Shown here: positions 18,053 to 27,055 of the stretch, piece after piece
Position numbering within the stretch: position 1 is the first letter of the stretch
Layout of the letters: each line of letters starts with the position of its first letter
Origin: Nitrospina sp.
GTDB taxonomy: Bacteria; Nitrospinota; Nitrospinia; Nitrospinales; VA-1
DNA: 62,881 nucleotides
Assembly (NCBI GenBank): GCA_018653085.1
Contig: JABIAY010000072.1
Coordinates: forward strand, 1-62,881
Direction of reading: 5' to 3'
The notes under the pieces: model-generated
The model's input: the letters and a program-made list of their open reading frames with translations, nothing else
What the model was told of the DNA's origin: nothing
Database searches by the model: none
Made by a program: the position numbers and the translations under genes

Positions 18053-18732
18053 GTCACCTGTACCGGTAGTCGGCGGTTGATGGAATAAACCATCACCAGA
18101 ACCAGAAAAGAAAACAGGAGCAATCCGGCAGAAAGGATATGCGCCTGGGTATATTCAAGCACTTCAACCCGGTCATAAATCTCAATGGAAATCACTTTGG
18201 TCTTTCCCGGAATATTGCCACCTACCATCAGTACCACGCCAAATTCCCCCAGGGTGTGAGCAAAGCCCAGTACGATCGCAGTCAGGTAACCCCGGCGAGC
18301 CAGAGGACTGATGACCGAAAAAAAAGCGTCCAAACGGGAAGCGCCCAGCGACTGTGCGGTTTCCATGGGAACTTTGCCAACAGACTCGAAAGCACTGTGA
18401 AGCGGTTGCACCACAAACGGTAAAGAATAAAGGCAGGAAGCAAAAACCAGCCCGGCAAAAGAAAAAGACAGCGCGGAACCCGTTAAAGCCTGGACCGGTC
18501 CACCCACCCAGCCATGCGGTCCCAGCAGAATCAGCATATAAAATCCCAACACCGTAGGAGGTAAAACCAAAGGCAAAGCCACCACCGCCTCCACCACCAC
18601 CCGGAAGCGAGAACGGGTATGCGCCAACCACCACGCCAGCGGAGTGGCCCATACCAAAAGAATCAATACCGTCACTCCCGCCAATTGCAGTGACAGCCAA
18701 ATGGGTTGAAGATCAATCAGGGGTAAATCCAT
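18049..18732 (-). CDS. modB: Molybdate ABC transporter permease ModB
   Basis: A 227-residue inner-membrane permease with about five helices and the EAA-like loop ETAQSLGASRLDAFFSVISPLARRG (residues 139-163) that contacts ModC. The VLPPTVLGFYML stretch is typical of ModB. It starts four bases after the modA stop and overlaps modC, so modABC form one transcript. Confidence 0.95.
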   Translation of the reverse strand: MDLPLIDLQPIWLSLQLAGVTVLILLVWATPLAWWLAHTRSRFRVVVEAVVALPLVLPPTVLGFYMLILLGPHGWVGGPVQALTGSALSFSFAGLVFASCLYSLPFVVQPLHSAFESVGKVPMETAQSLGASRLDAFFSVISPLARRGYLTAIVLGFAHTLGEFGVVLMVGGNIPGKTKVISIEIYDRVEVLEYTQAHILSAGLLLFSFLVLVMVYSINRRLPVQVT

Positions 18733-18736
18733 TTCT

Positions 18737-19624
18737 TTATTCCTCTATAAAACCATAACCATAGGACTGCATGATTGTTTTTGCCGCAGAACTTTTTAAA
18801 TATGCCAGAAACTGTTTTGCGGCAAAATTGGCAAGTCCTTGTTTTAATAAAATGGCCTGCTGGGAAACTGGATCGTGCAGACTCAGAGGCACCTCCCACC
18901 GACTTCCCTTAAGCCTGAAGCGTGGATCTTCCACCTGTGATTTGGCGACCAATCCCAGCCCTGCGTTTCCGGTAGCGACAAACTGCAGGGTCTGGGAAAT
19001 GTTTTCTCCCTGCACCAGAAACGGTCGTAGTTTTTTCCAGAGGCCCAACCGTTCCAGAACCTGCTCTGCCGCCTTGCCATAGGGTGCGGTTTTCGGGTTG
19101 GCTATCGCCAGCTTGCCCTTGTCCATTTTTTTTAAAGATTCTACTCCCTGTATTTTCTCCGGGTCTGCGCTCCATAAAACCAAAGCCCCTATGGCATAGG
19201 TGAACCGAGTACCCATTACACCTATCCCTTCCTGTTCCAGCAGGACCGGCCTTTTTGCATCCGCCGCCAGCAAAACATCAAAGGGCGCACCGTGTCGGGA
19301 CTGGGCATACAGCTTGCCGGTCGATGCCGAAATCAGGATCAGCGTGTTTCCCGTATCTTTTTCATAGCGTTTGGCAATTTCCTTGAGCGGATTCAAAAAA
19401 TTGGACGCGACCGCAACATGAACGTCTTCCGCCCAAGCTGATGCCGACACACCTAGAAGACAAACCACCATCCATGCCCCGAGCCTGCATATTACATGAA
19501 TACTAAAATGTTTAACCCCCCTAGCCCCCCTTATCAGGGGGGAATTGATCGTCCCCCTGATAAGGGGGATTGAGGGGGTTGCTTTTTCTGTCCTGGCACA
19601 GGCCAACGCTCTCTTATTTCCCAT
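18737..19624 (-). CDS. modA: Molybdate-binding protein ModA with repeat-altered N-terminus
   Basis: The mature part is a normal periplasmic ModA: VHVAVASNFLNPLKEIA after the signal cleavage site SAWAED, then STGKLYAQ oxyanion-contact and FAAKQFLAYLKS near the end. The ATG at 19624 has a good AAGGGAA, but the first 36 codons include a translation of a dispersed palindromic repeat (IPLIRG and SPLIRG, residues 19-32). The signal peptide hydrophobic core comes only at residues 48-63. An internal ATG at 19471 would leave a signal peptide without a basic N-region. I therefore keep the long start. Export efficiency of this odd leader is unknown. Confidence 0.9.
   Translation of the reverse strand: MGNKRALACARTEKATPSIPLIRGTINSPLIRGARGVKHFSIHVICRLGAWMVVCLLGVSASAWAEDVHVAVASNFLNPLKEIAKRYEKDTGNTLILISASTGKLYAQSRHGAPFDVLLAADAKRPVLLEQEGIGVMGTRFTYAIGALVLWSADPEKIQGVESLKKMDKGKLAIANPKTAPYGKAAEQVLERLGLWKKLRPFLVQGENISQTLQFVATGNAGLGLVAKSQVEDPRFRLKGSRWEVPLSLHDPVSQQAILLKQGLANFAAKQFLAYLKSSAAKTIMQSYGYGFIEE
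19514..19580 (-). repeat. Palindromic CCCCCTTATCAGGGGG repeat inside modA 5' end
   Basis: Two inverted arms, each AACCCCC...CCCCCTTATCAGGGG, facing each other. The same half-unit occurs at 24825, 30229, 33927 and 36791. Here it lies in the modA coding frame. Confidence 0.8.
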
Positions 19625-19653
19625 CGTTATTCCCTTGCATATATAACGGTTGC

Positions 19654-19681
19654 ATCGTTATATACCATTAAGCATAACGAT
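19654..19681. promoter_or_regulatory. ModE-like operator upstream of modABC
   Basis: A 28-base inverted repeat with perfect outer arms ATCGTTAT / ATAACGAT. It fits the published ModE pattern of two 11-base half sites (ATCGNTATATA) around six bases: the left half ATCGTTATATA is exact, and the right half matches at 8 of 11. It lies 30 bases before the modA ATG, with another half-like TATATAACGG at 19641. ModE with bound molybdate would be expected to repress modABC here. No modE gene is in the window. Confidence 0.7.
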
Positions 19682-19796
19682 TGTCAAACTAATGCATGCC
19701 TGGGAAAAAGCACATTTTTTTATATTGGGGCTAAAGTTTTAATGTTTTCTGCCGATAGAGCCACCACGGACAGCTGTACCAACAAGGGGTCAAAAC

Positions 19797-20588
19797 ATGG
19801 AAGTTCAAACAATTCAAGCACGTACGCAGATCGTGTTTGTGGGAAGTACCGGCCGGTGCGACGATTGCGATGAAGAAACCCGGACTGAGGACGCACTCAA
19901 AAGAGGCATAGAGGAAGACCGTGTCAGCCTGTCTCCCGCCTCTCTCTCCCTTGCTAACGATGCATCCAAAACCGGTGAAGCGGAAAATGAGGAAGAGGAA
20001 AACACAACCGGGCAAACAGGCTCCAAGCAAACAGGCCCCAAAACCGATTTGGAGTTATCTGAAGAAGAACGCCGGATACTGAATGAACTCCGGACGCGGG
20101 ATGCCGAAGTGCGAGCTCATGAGCAGGCCCATCTTTCCGCCGCCGGCCCCTATGCCAATGGTGCCCCAAAATTTGAGTTTCAAACCGGGCCGGATGGCAA
20201 ACAATATGCGGTAGGTGGAGAAGTATCCATCGATACGTCCCCGGTTCCTGGAAACCCCGAAGCAACCGCTCGCAAAGCCCAGACTATAAAGCGAGCCGCT
20301 CTGGCCCCTCGCGACCCCTCCGGGCAAGACCTGGCAGTAGCCGCTCAGGCGGCGCAGTTGGAAGTCCAGGCCAGACAGGAAGCCAAAGCTGAAAAAGCGG
20401 AAGAAAATGAATCAGAACCCGTCCCCTCTTCCATAGAAGAGAGCGATGAGCCTGAAGAAGGAAGCGGTGAGGCAAATTCCGAGAGTGGCAACGAGTCCAA
20501 TCAAGGCTCTCCCTTTGCCAGACGGATAGCGAACCGGTTTAATCCATCCAGCATCACCTCCGGCAACCTCCTCAACGTTATCTCCTGA
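19797..20588 (+). CDS. SprA-related putative metalloprotease (HEQAH)
   Basis: This 263-residue protein has a short N-terminal part with a CDDC-like pair (residues 17-21) and an acidic low-complexity linker (residues 55-90). The SprA-related domain spans about residues 95-200: RDAEVRAHEQAHLSAAG, with HEQAH fitting an HExxH zinc-protease motif, then GPDGKQYAVGGEVSIDT. The C-terminus is again acidic. The domain is common in Gram-negative bacteria (CJM1_0395-type annotation), but its substrate is unknown. GGGG lies upstream of the ATG. No signal peptide is visible. Confidence 0.78.
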   Translation: MEVQTIQARTQIVFVGSTGRCDDCDEETRTEDALKRGIEEDRVSLSPASLSLANDASKTGEAENEEEENTTGQTGSKQTGPKTDLELSEEERRILNELRTRDAEVRAHEQAHLSAAGPYANGAPKFEFQTGPDGKQYAVGGEVSIDTSPVPGNPEATARKAQTIKRAALAPRDPSGQDLAVAAQAAQLEVQARQEAKAEKAEENESEPVPSSIEESDEPEEGSGEANSESGNESNQGSPFARRIANRFNPSSITSGNLLNVIS

Positions 20589-20616
20589 CAAAACCACTAG
20601 CAGGTCGCCGGGCACT

Positions 20617-20652
20617 AAAAAAAACGGGCCAAACCCTCTAAAGGATCGGCCC
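20617..20652 (-). terminator. Rho-independent terminator after the tRNA pair
   Basis: On the minus strand GGGCC pairs with GGCCC around an AT-rich loop, followed by C and a run of eight T. It lies nine bases after the tRNA-Asp 3' end. Confidence 0.75.
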
Positions 20653-20660
20653 TAAAAAAA

Positions 20661-20737
<77 letters not shown>

Positions 20738-20753
20738 GCGGTCGTTTACTAAA

Positions 20754-20829
20754 TGGTAGGCGGAACAGGGCTCGAACCTGTGACCCCCGGCTTGTAAGGC
20801 CGGTGCTCTCCCAGCTGAGCTACCCGCCC
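20754..20829 (-). tRNA. tRNA-Val (TAC)
   Basis: 76 bases including an encoded CCA. D arm TAGCTCAGCTGGGAGAGC, anticodon loop CCTTACAAG with anticodon TAC, T arm GGTTCGAGCC. The acceptor closes with G-U pairs at both ends. It lies 16 bases before tRNA-Asp. Confidence 0.95.
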
Positions 20830-20856
20830 ATTCGGCATGGGTCCAACGTGTATAGA

Positions 20857-20955
20857 CTCGTTGAGCCAAAATAACTCTTTTACCCCTGCGGGGCACGAAG
20901 ACTGAGGAAGAATATCACGGCTACCAAAAAACATGGCTTATTACCCGCAGAGGCT
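20857..20955 (+). repeat. Dispersed repeat, CCCCTGCGGGG/ATATCACGGCTA module
   Basis: Second copy of the module at 4577, beginning TTGAGCCAAAATAACTC and containing ACCCCTGCGGGGCACGAAG and ATATCACGGCTA. It lies at the 5' side of the tRNA pair. The rest of the gap to 21207 holds no gene I can support. Confidence 0.7.
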
Positions 20956-21207
20956 CTCTGCCCTCACTTCAATATTAGAGAAGGGTTGCTTCTCTCCAAC
21001 AAGAGGATGGGAGTATATAAACGAGCACCAACTCTGTCAAGCGATTTTGTTTTCGGTCTTTCGCACGCAAAATATTGAACAGATTGATTTTAAAATGATT
21101 GACAGCCATCCCACCTCGCTATAAGATGCCTTTTAGAGTCTGAAAATAGGATTTTCGGACACTTCTCAAATGTTTTTGTTTCCTGGATACCCCCCGACTG
21201 CTTCACC

Positions 21208-21654
21208 ATGATAGAAAAAATCATGGCTTCTCTCGAGAGCCTGCCGACAGAAGACCTTCTTGAAATTCGGAAAAACCTCGACGAATTGATTCGATCAAAA
21301 TATGACGATGATCTCGGAAAAAGAAAAGGCAAACGGGCCAAAGTCAAAATTGCCGGGAACGTGGAAATTGAACGGGAAAAAGAATTCTTTTTCAACCTTC
21401 ATAAAATCGTCCTTCTGGAAATGTCGGTCAACGGTTTGGTTTTTTCCATAAAGGCAACCGTCATCGATGGAGATATTTTGCATGTCTCTTTTAGAGTGCC
21501 CTCGACCGGAGAGAAAAAAATCATCGATTGCCAGGCTGTACGGGTTCAGGAAACAAAACCCGGCACAATCCCTGAATATGAAGTCGCCGCCATTGCGGTC
21601 AGCAAGGAAGCGGTAAAAGATTATAAGGACATGCTGAGGAAAAGAGGCCAATAG
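21208..21654 (+). CDS. PilZ-like domain protein, hypothetical
   Basis: A 148-residue cytoplasmic protein. Residues 1-35 form a charged helix (LPTEDLLEIRKNLDELIR). After a basic linker, a beta-rich domain carries VEIEREKEFFF and EMSVNGLVF, which resembles the PilZ (D/N)xSxxG motif with Glu in place of Asp. A clear RxxxR is not visible, so c-di-GMP binding is doubtful. The next gene, 23 bases downstream, has a GGDEF-like domain and the one after is mreB, so a signalling or shape-control role is a reasonable inference only. Confidence 0.6.
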   Translation: MIEKIMASLESLPTEDLLEIRKNLDELIRSKYDDDLGKRKGKRAKVKIAGNVEIEREKEFFFNLHKIVLLEMSVNGLVFSIKATVIDGDILHVSFRVPSTGEKKIIDCQAVRVQETKPGTIPEYEVAAIAVSKEAVKDYKDMLRKRGQ

Positions 21655-21677
21655 CCAGAACCCACAAAGCAGAAATT

Positions 21678-23102
21678 ATGACTCCAGCCAACCCCATTTT
21701 GAGGCATCTCATTGAACTGATCGGAAATGTTACCGATGCCCACACCGTAGCCTTGTTTACAATGGAGCCCGGAGGGAAGACCCTCGCCCTGCGCGAATAT
21801 TTTTCCCTCAGCAAGCACCTGAACCCGGGGGCAAAAATCGCTGTTGGCAAAGGCCCAATAGGTGTGACTGCACAAACCCGCAAACATCAGTTGATCGAAA
21901 ATTTTGATCAGGACACGAGTTTTCTCGGCATCTACAAAAAAAATGAGGAACTGAAAAATTTTATTGCCCTGCCGGTAATTTATGGGGATCAGGTAGCAGT
22001 CCTGGCAGTAGACTCCAAAGAACGCTACCAGTTCTCCATCAAACTGGAAAAAATACTGACTGAATTCGCTCAACAGATTGCATGGAACCTGCAATCCGAG
22101 AACCCGGACGATTCTGAAAATCCGTCTCCCCAGCCGTTTTTGCAGGAGATCAATTCCTACTGCCGGTTTCTCGCTGAATCACCTGACCGGTCATCCGTTG
22201 CCGACAGGCTGACGCAGATCCCCTCATCCCTGATTCCCTGCACTGCCATTGCTACAGTCTGGTTCGAAGGAAATCAGCAGGAAGGACAAATCATCGGGCA
22301 CAGGGGTTTTGCTCATGACCTGTCTGAAATCAGGGTATTGTATGGCAAGGGGCTGGTGGGTTCCTGTGCAAAAAACAGGTCGCCTCTTCTTATACAGGCT
22401 CATGAGGGCCGGAAAACAGTTGTGTTTTCCGAGGACGAAAAATCCGAAGACCTGCAATGCATTGCGACTCTTCCCATTCAACACAACGACACCCTTTACG
22501 GAGTCCTTATGATCGGTTCCTCAGAACCCGATGGAGTGACCCACGCCGATCTGGATAAGCTGGCACTGGTTGTTTCCGCCGCGGCCTCTGCCCTGTTCTG
22601 CACAGATACCAAGGACCGCTGGGTCTACGACAAAAACCTGGACCCTGTCACCGGGGTTCCCAATCACCGATTTTTGACGGAACATAATCTTGCGGTATCG
22701 GAAGAAGTGTTTCAGCCCAACCGTACCGTATTTTTTCTTACTTTCCACCTCACCAACCTTACAGAACTTTATGAAGCCCACGGTGTAGACCGGGGCGATG
22801 CCTACCTTAAGCAATTAATGGCACTGTTCTCAAAACTGATCCCATCTCCCAAATTTGTTTTCCGCCTGTCGGAAACCTGTTTCCTGATCATGCTTATGGA
22901 TCGAGATCAGAAAGATGTAGAACACCTGATATCAAAACTGAAACATCTGCTGGAACACAAGCCGCTCAACATCAACGGAACTCCCATGGAGGCCCAAACC
23001 CAATGGGGACTTTCTGTCTACCCCAGGGATGGGAGAGCATTGTTCAGCCTCATTAACCAATCACGCATCCGGCTGACCCAAAAAATGAAAGCGATGGCAT
23101 GA
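21678..23102 (+). CDS. GAF-GAF-degenerate GGDEF protein
   Basis: A 474-residue cytoplasmic protein with a GAF domain at about residues 5-140 (VGKGPIGVTAQTRK), a second GAF at about 165-305 (YGKGLVGSCAKNRSP), and a GGDEF-like domain from DPVTGVPNHRFLTEHN (residue 328) to the end. The catalytic GGDEF loop reads RLSETCF, so diguanylate cyclase activity is not expected; the fold may bind nucleotide or interact with partners. Its stop overlaps the mreB start by four bases (ATGA). It is therefore translated with mreB, which suggests a function in regulating cell shape. Confidence 0.82.
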   Translation: MTPANPILRHLIELIGNVTDAHTVALFTMEPGGKTLALREYFSLSKHLNPGAKIAVGKGPIGVTAQTRKHQLIENFDQDTSFLGIYKKNEELKNFIALPVIYGDQVAVLAVDSKERYQFSIKLEKILTEFAQQIAWNLQSENPDDSENPSPQPFLQEINSYCRFLAESPDRSSVADRLTQIPSSLIPCTAIATVWFEGNQQEGQIIGHRGFAHDLSEIRVLYGKGLVGSCAKNRSPLLIQAHEGRKTVVFSEDEKSEDLQCIATLPIQHNDTLYGVLMIGSSEPDGVTHADLDKLALVVSAAASALFCTDTKDRWVYDKNLDPVTGVPNHRFLTEHNLAVSEEVFQPNRTVFFLTFHLTNLTELYEAHGVDRGDAYLKQLMALFSKLIPSPKFVFRLSETCFLIMLMDRDQKDVEHLISKLKHLLEHKPLNINGTPMEAQTQWGLSVYPRDGRALFSLINQSRIRLTQKMKAMA

Positions 23103-24133
23103 TAAAAAAATTATTCAACAGCATGTTCAGCTGGTTCTCTACCGATCTGGCGATGGATTTGGGAACAGCAAACACCCTGGTTTATATTACCGAAAAAGGA
23201 ATTGTACTGGACGAACCATCCGTGGTCGCAGTAAACGTGGATGACAACTCCGTTGAGGCAGTTGGACTGGAAGCAAAAAAAATGTTTGGCCGGACCCATG
23301 CCCGGGTCAACACCGTCCGCCCCATGAAAGACGGGGTCATTGCCGACTTTGATATAACCAATCGGATGATTCAGTATTTTCTTAAAAAAGTGCTGAACCA
23401 ATACCGGTTCTTTAAACCCCGCATGGTTGTCGGCGTACCGACCTGCATTACCCAAGTGGAAAAAAAAGCAGTGATCGATGCTTCCCTCATGGCGGGAATC
23501 CGGGAAGTCCATCTGGTAGAAGAGCCTATGGCGGCCGCAATCGGCGTTGGCATTCCCGTACACCGGCCTGAAGGAAATATGATTATCGACATCGGAGGCG
23601 GCACCACCGATGTAGCAGTCATTTCCCTGTCCGCCATCGCTTATGGAGAATCCGTGCGCGTTGCCGGAGACGCGATTGACGAGGCCATCGTCCGCTATAT
23701 GCGACTTCAGCACCACCTGAACATTGGCGTCTTCGAAGGCGAGAGCGCTAAAAAGCAAATAGGCAGTGCGTTTCCGCAAGCAGGAACCCTGACTACTGAA
23801 GTCAAGGGATTGAATGTTAAAACCGGTGTCCCCATGTCTATCGTCATAAGCGATGAAGAAATCCGTGAAGCCCTGAAAGAACCCTTGACTACCATCATTG
23901 CTGTCATCATGCGCGCCCTGGAAAAAATTCCTCCGGAACTTTCTTCTGATATTCACTCCAATGGCATTTACCTCACCGGAGGCGGTGCCCTCATCCGCGG
24001 ACTGGATAAAATGATCGAAGAAAAAACTACCCTGAAAGTCTTTATTCCCGAAGAACCCCTTCTCAGTATTGTCAAGGGAGCCGGAGCGGTTCTCGATGAC
24101 TTCCCCAATATGAAAAAAGTCTGTATCAATTAA
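23099..24133 (+). CDS. mreB: Rod shape-determining protein MreB
   Basis: This 344-residue bacterial actin has the phosphate-1 motif DLGTANTLVY (residues 20-29), VRPMKDGVIADF, VEEPMAAAIG, the phosphate-2 motif DIGGGTTDVAV and the adenosine motif TGGGALIRGL. The N-terminal MIKKLFNSMFSWF is an amphipathic membrane-targeting helix. It forms filaments that guide lateral wall synthesis. No mreC/mreD follows; instead, repeats fill the downstream gap. Its last 28 bases, including the TAA, are duplicated at 24339-24366. Confidence 0.97.
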   Translation: MIKKLFNSMFSWFSTDLAMDLGTANTLVYITEKGIVLDEPSVVAVNVDDNSVEAVGLEAKKMFGRTHARVNTVRPMKDGVIADFDITNRMIQYFLKKVLNQYRFFKPRMVVGVPTCITQVEKKAVIDASLMAGIREVHLVEEPMAAAIGVGIPVHRPEGNMIIDIGGGTTDVAVISLSAIAYGESVRVAGDAIDEAIVRYMRLQHHLNIGVFEGESAKKQIGSAFPQAGTLTTEVKGLNVKTGVPMSIVISDEEIREALKEPLTTIIAVIMRALEKIPPELSSDIHSNGIYLTGGGALIRGLDKMIEEKTTLKVFIPEEPLLSIVKGAGAVLDDFPNMKKVCIN

Positions 24134-24366
24134 CCCCCCCCACTAGGCGTGGGGCCAGCGTGCCGCCGCTTTATCTGGCGAGCAAAAAGTTGGCTCGGCT
24201 CAAAAAGTCTTTGCCGTATTCCCTCCCACGGGAGTGGGCTAGGCGTGGGGCCAGTGTGCAGTCGCTTTATCTGGCTGGCAAAAAGTTGACTCGGCTCAAA
24301 AAACCATTGCGAGTTGCCTCCCCTGCTAAGGGGCCACTTATGAAAAAAGTCTGTATCAATTAACCC
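24109..24366 (+). repeat. Tandem repeat copies flanked by a 28-bp direct duplication of the mreB end
   Basis: 24109-24136 (last codons and stop of mreB) is repeated exactly at 24339-24366. Between them lie two tandem copies of the dispersed repeat (24137-24236 and 24237-24338), each with AGGCGTGGGGCCAG, a CTTTATCTGGC core and CGGCTCAAA. The joint between them is CCACGGGAGTGGG and the right end is CCCCTGCTAAGGGG. Confidence 0.9.
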
Positions 24367-24415
24367 ACCTGCGATACAATTTTTCGTCACCTTACCCATT
24401 AGCGTAACGAAAAAT

Positions 24416-24739
24416 ATGAATCCGGTTTGTCAGGAATGTGAAACACAGGTAAATACTGTGCCCACGATAATCGAATATCAAGGAGAGGAAATTTTTCTAT
24501 TCGATCCCGTGGTTTGCGAGCCCTGTCTGCACAAACTGTGCGAACGCTACTCCACTCAGTGCGCCAATTGCGGCGGCTGCATCCCTCCCTATTCACAGGT
24601 AGGAGTGTTAAAAGGGAACGAGGGACGAACTCAGGTTGTACACATGACCACCTCCTGCACCACAGTGGGAAGCGCGTTTTACGGCTATTGGGGCAAAGGG
24701 CAATTGAGAAATTTCATACAAATCGAAGCCTGCTCCTAG
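24416..24739 (+). CDS. Cysteine-rich zinc-ribbon-like hypothetical protein
   Basis: A 107-residue protein I cannot assign. It has three cysteine groups: C-x2-C at residues 5-8, C-x2-C-x4-C near 34-42, and C-x2-C-x2-C in CANCGGC near 49-55, which suggests one or two zinc sites. The C-terminal half contains TTSCTTVGSAFYGYWGKG. No signal peptide or membrane segment. The TAG stop is directly followed by a CCGCCAGCGTGACGCTG repeat. Confidence 0.6.
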   Translation: MNPVCQECETQVNTVPTIIEYQGEEIFLFDPVVCEPCLHKLCERYSTQCANCGGCIPPYSQVGVLKGNEGRTQVVHMTTSCTTVGSAFYGYWGKGQLRNFIQIEACS

Positions 24740-24923
24740 CCGCCAGCGTGACGCTGAACCCAAATGGCAATCGCTTTATTTGGCGGGCAAAACGTTATCT
24801 CGGCTGAATAGAGCCTTGGCTCAACCCCCTCAATCCCCCTTATCAGGGGGAATATTAAAAGTGTTGCGCTTGAGGGCTTGGCCTGCTTGACGGGTAATGC
24901 AGTACCGGCCCCACGCCTAGTGG
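24737..24923. repeat. Composite dispersed repeat with several caps
   Basis: CGCCAGCGTGACGCTG, then the core TCGCTTTATTTGGCGGG to TCGGCTGAA, then AATCCCCCTTATCAGGGGG, ending in GGCCCCACGCCTAGTGGG in inverse orientation. A near-identical right half lies at 36795-36890. Confidence 0.8.
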
Positions 24924-24997
24924 GAGAAAATAATTGTGTATTTTGCTTCGAATCGGTATGATCCGGGCAACTTAAAACATCCCTGATGAGACCCGCT

Positions 24998-25288
24998 ATG
25001 CTGAAAGTTCATTTTGAGAGAGAAAATCGTACCATTCAGGTTGAGGCCGGAGAAAACCTGCGGCAAGCGGCTATCCGCAATAAATTCAGTATTTATGCCC
25101 ATATTCATAAAATTCTGAACTGTCGGGGTCGGGCTCTTTGCACCGCCTGCACCGTCCAGGTCGTTGCGGGAAACGTGGCTCCCAGGAATGAAGCTGAAAC
25201 AGAAAAGCTGGCCAAAAAACCGGCAGACTTCCGTTTGGCCTGCCAAATCGCCGTCGATGATGATCTGGTAATCAAAACCCACCCTTGA
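24998..25288 (+). CDS. [2Fe-2S] ferredoxin
   Basis: A 96-residue ferredoxin with a ubiquitin-like beta-grasp fold. Cluster ligands are C-x5-C-x2-C in NCRGRALCTACTVQV and a final cysteine in FRLACQIAV, the adrenodoxin/ISC spacing rather than the plant C-x4-C. I prefer the ATG at 24998 (MLKVHFERENRTIQV); the ATG at 24986 adds four residues. It heads a run of iron-sulfur-related genes on the plus strand. Confidence 0.87.
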   Translation: MLKVHFERENRTIQVEAGENLRQAAIRNKFSIYAHIHKILNCRGRALCTACTVQVVAGNVAPRNEAETEKLAKKPADFRLACQIAVDDDLVIKTHP

Positions 25289-25350
25289 AGCCGTTGGGCA
25301 CATGGCCCAAAACTATTTGACAACAAATCCCTAAAGTCACAATATAATGT

Positions 25351-26100
<750 letters not shown>

Positions 26101-26102
<2 letters not shown>

Positions 26103-26240
26103 CCACTCGGCGCCGGCGAGCCGCCGGTGGCAGATTGCAAAAACTCGTTGGGCCGAGTCAGCTCTTTGCTAGCCAGAAAAAGCTATTGCAAATTGGGTCC
26201 AGCGGCACGCTGGCGGCGGTTCGCCGGTCACGCTGGACCT
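26101..26240. repeat. Dispersed repeat with CCAGCG palindromes
   Basis: CCACTCGGCGCCGG, then the core in inverse sense (GGGCCGAGTCAGCTCTTTGC), then GTCCAGCGGCACGCTGG and a GGTCACGCTGGACC end, lying between the ferredoxin and NifU-like genes. Confidence 0.7.
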
Positions 26241-26257
26241 TAAAAACAGGGAATGCC

Positions 26258-26479
26258 ATGAGAGAAGAAGTCGAAGAAGTACTGGAGAGTGTCCGACCCA
26301 TGCTCATCAAAGATGGGGGCAACGTTGAGCTGGTGGACATTGAAGACGGGGTTGTGAAAGTACGGCTCATGGGGGCCTGTGTTTCCTGTTCCAGCTCAAC
26401 CATGACTCTGAAAATGGGCATTGAAAAAGCTTTAAAAAAAGCCATCCCTATGGTGCGTTGCGTTGAAGCGGTAGAATAA
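26258..26479 (+). CDS. NifU C-terminal domain iron-sulfur scaffold
   Basis: A 73-residue protein that is only the NifU C-terminal (Nfu) domain: VRPMLIKDGGNVELVDIEDG and the cluster-binding C-x2-C in GACVSCSSSTMTLK. Nfu proteins assemble or carry [4Fe-4S] clusters to apo-proteins. The ATG at 26258 follows CAGGGA; the upstream open frame from 26135 is repeat sequence. It fits the local theme of ferredoxins and cluster assembly. Confidence 0.92.
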   Translation: MREEVEEVLESVRPMLIKDGGNVELVDIEDGVVKVRLMGACVSCSSSTMTLKMGIEKALKKAIPMVRCVEAVE

Positions 26480-26534
26480 CTTCCTTGGCAGCAACTATTT
26501 CTTACTATCTGTCGCTGGCGGCTCGCCGACATTT

Positions 26535-27044
26535 ATGATCTTCATGAAAAAATTCGTAATACTTTATTGTTTGGCATGTGCATTATTTTTTTCAACCATC
26601 TCCCTGGCGCAGTCTGAAGAAGCCATCCCAGCACCGGACTTCACCCTCAAATCCCTCAACGGAGAAGATGTCAGCCTCAACCAGCACAGAGGGAAATACG
26701 TTCTGGTAAATTTCTGGGCAACCTGGTGCGGTCCCTGCAAAATGGAAATGCCCGCACTGGAAACTTTGTACCAGCGTTTTAAATCCAGGAATTTTTCCCT
26801 GCTTGCCATATCCAATGACATGTTCGGGGCAAAAATTGTCGAACCTTTTATCAAAGCCAATGGTCTTTCCTTCCCCATCCTTCTGGACCAGCAATTGCAC
26901 GCCAGCAATAAATTTGGGGTAGTCAGTCTTCCCACCACCTTTATGATTGACCCCAAGGGAAATATCATTGGTGAACTGAGAGGGGCAGAAGACTGGGCCA
27001 GCCCGGACAACCTGCTGTACTTTGAAAATCTTTTGAGAAACTGA
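26535..27044 (+). CDS. TlpA-like periplasmic thioredoxin
   Basis: A 169-residue protein with a signal peptide (MKKFVILYCLACALFFSTISLA) and a thioredoxin fold with WCGPC near residue 64 and the cis-Pro loop SLPTTF. TlpA/ResA proteins reduce periplasmic disulfides, for example in cytochrome c maturation, and receive electrons from CcdA/DsbD. A CcdA domain is encoded in the next gene 11 bases downstream, so the two probably form one redox path. The start could be 26535 or 26544. Confidence 0.9.
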   Translation: MIFMKKFVILYCLACALFFSTISLAQSEEAIPAPDFTLKSLNGEDVSLNQHRGKYVLVNFWATWCGPCKMEMPALETLYQRFKSRNFSLLAISNDMFGAKIVEPFIKANGLSFPILLDQQLHASNKFGVVSLPTTFMIDPKGNIIGELRGAEDWASPDNLLYFENLLRN

Positions 27045-27055
27045 GCGCGTTGTCC

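Noticed and set aside
23111-23956. Long minus-strand open frame opposite mreB
   Set aside because: Shadow of mreB, with no motif of its own.
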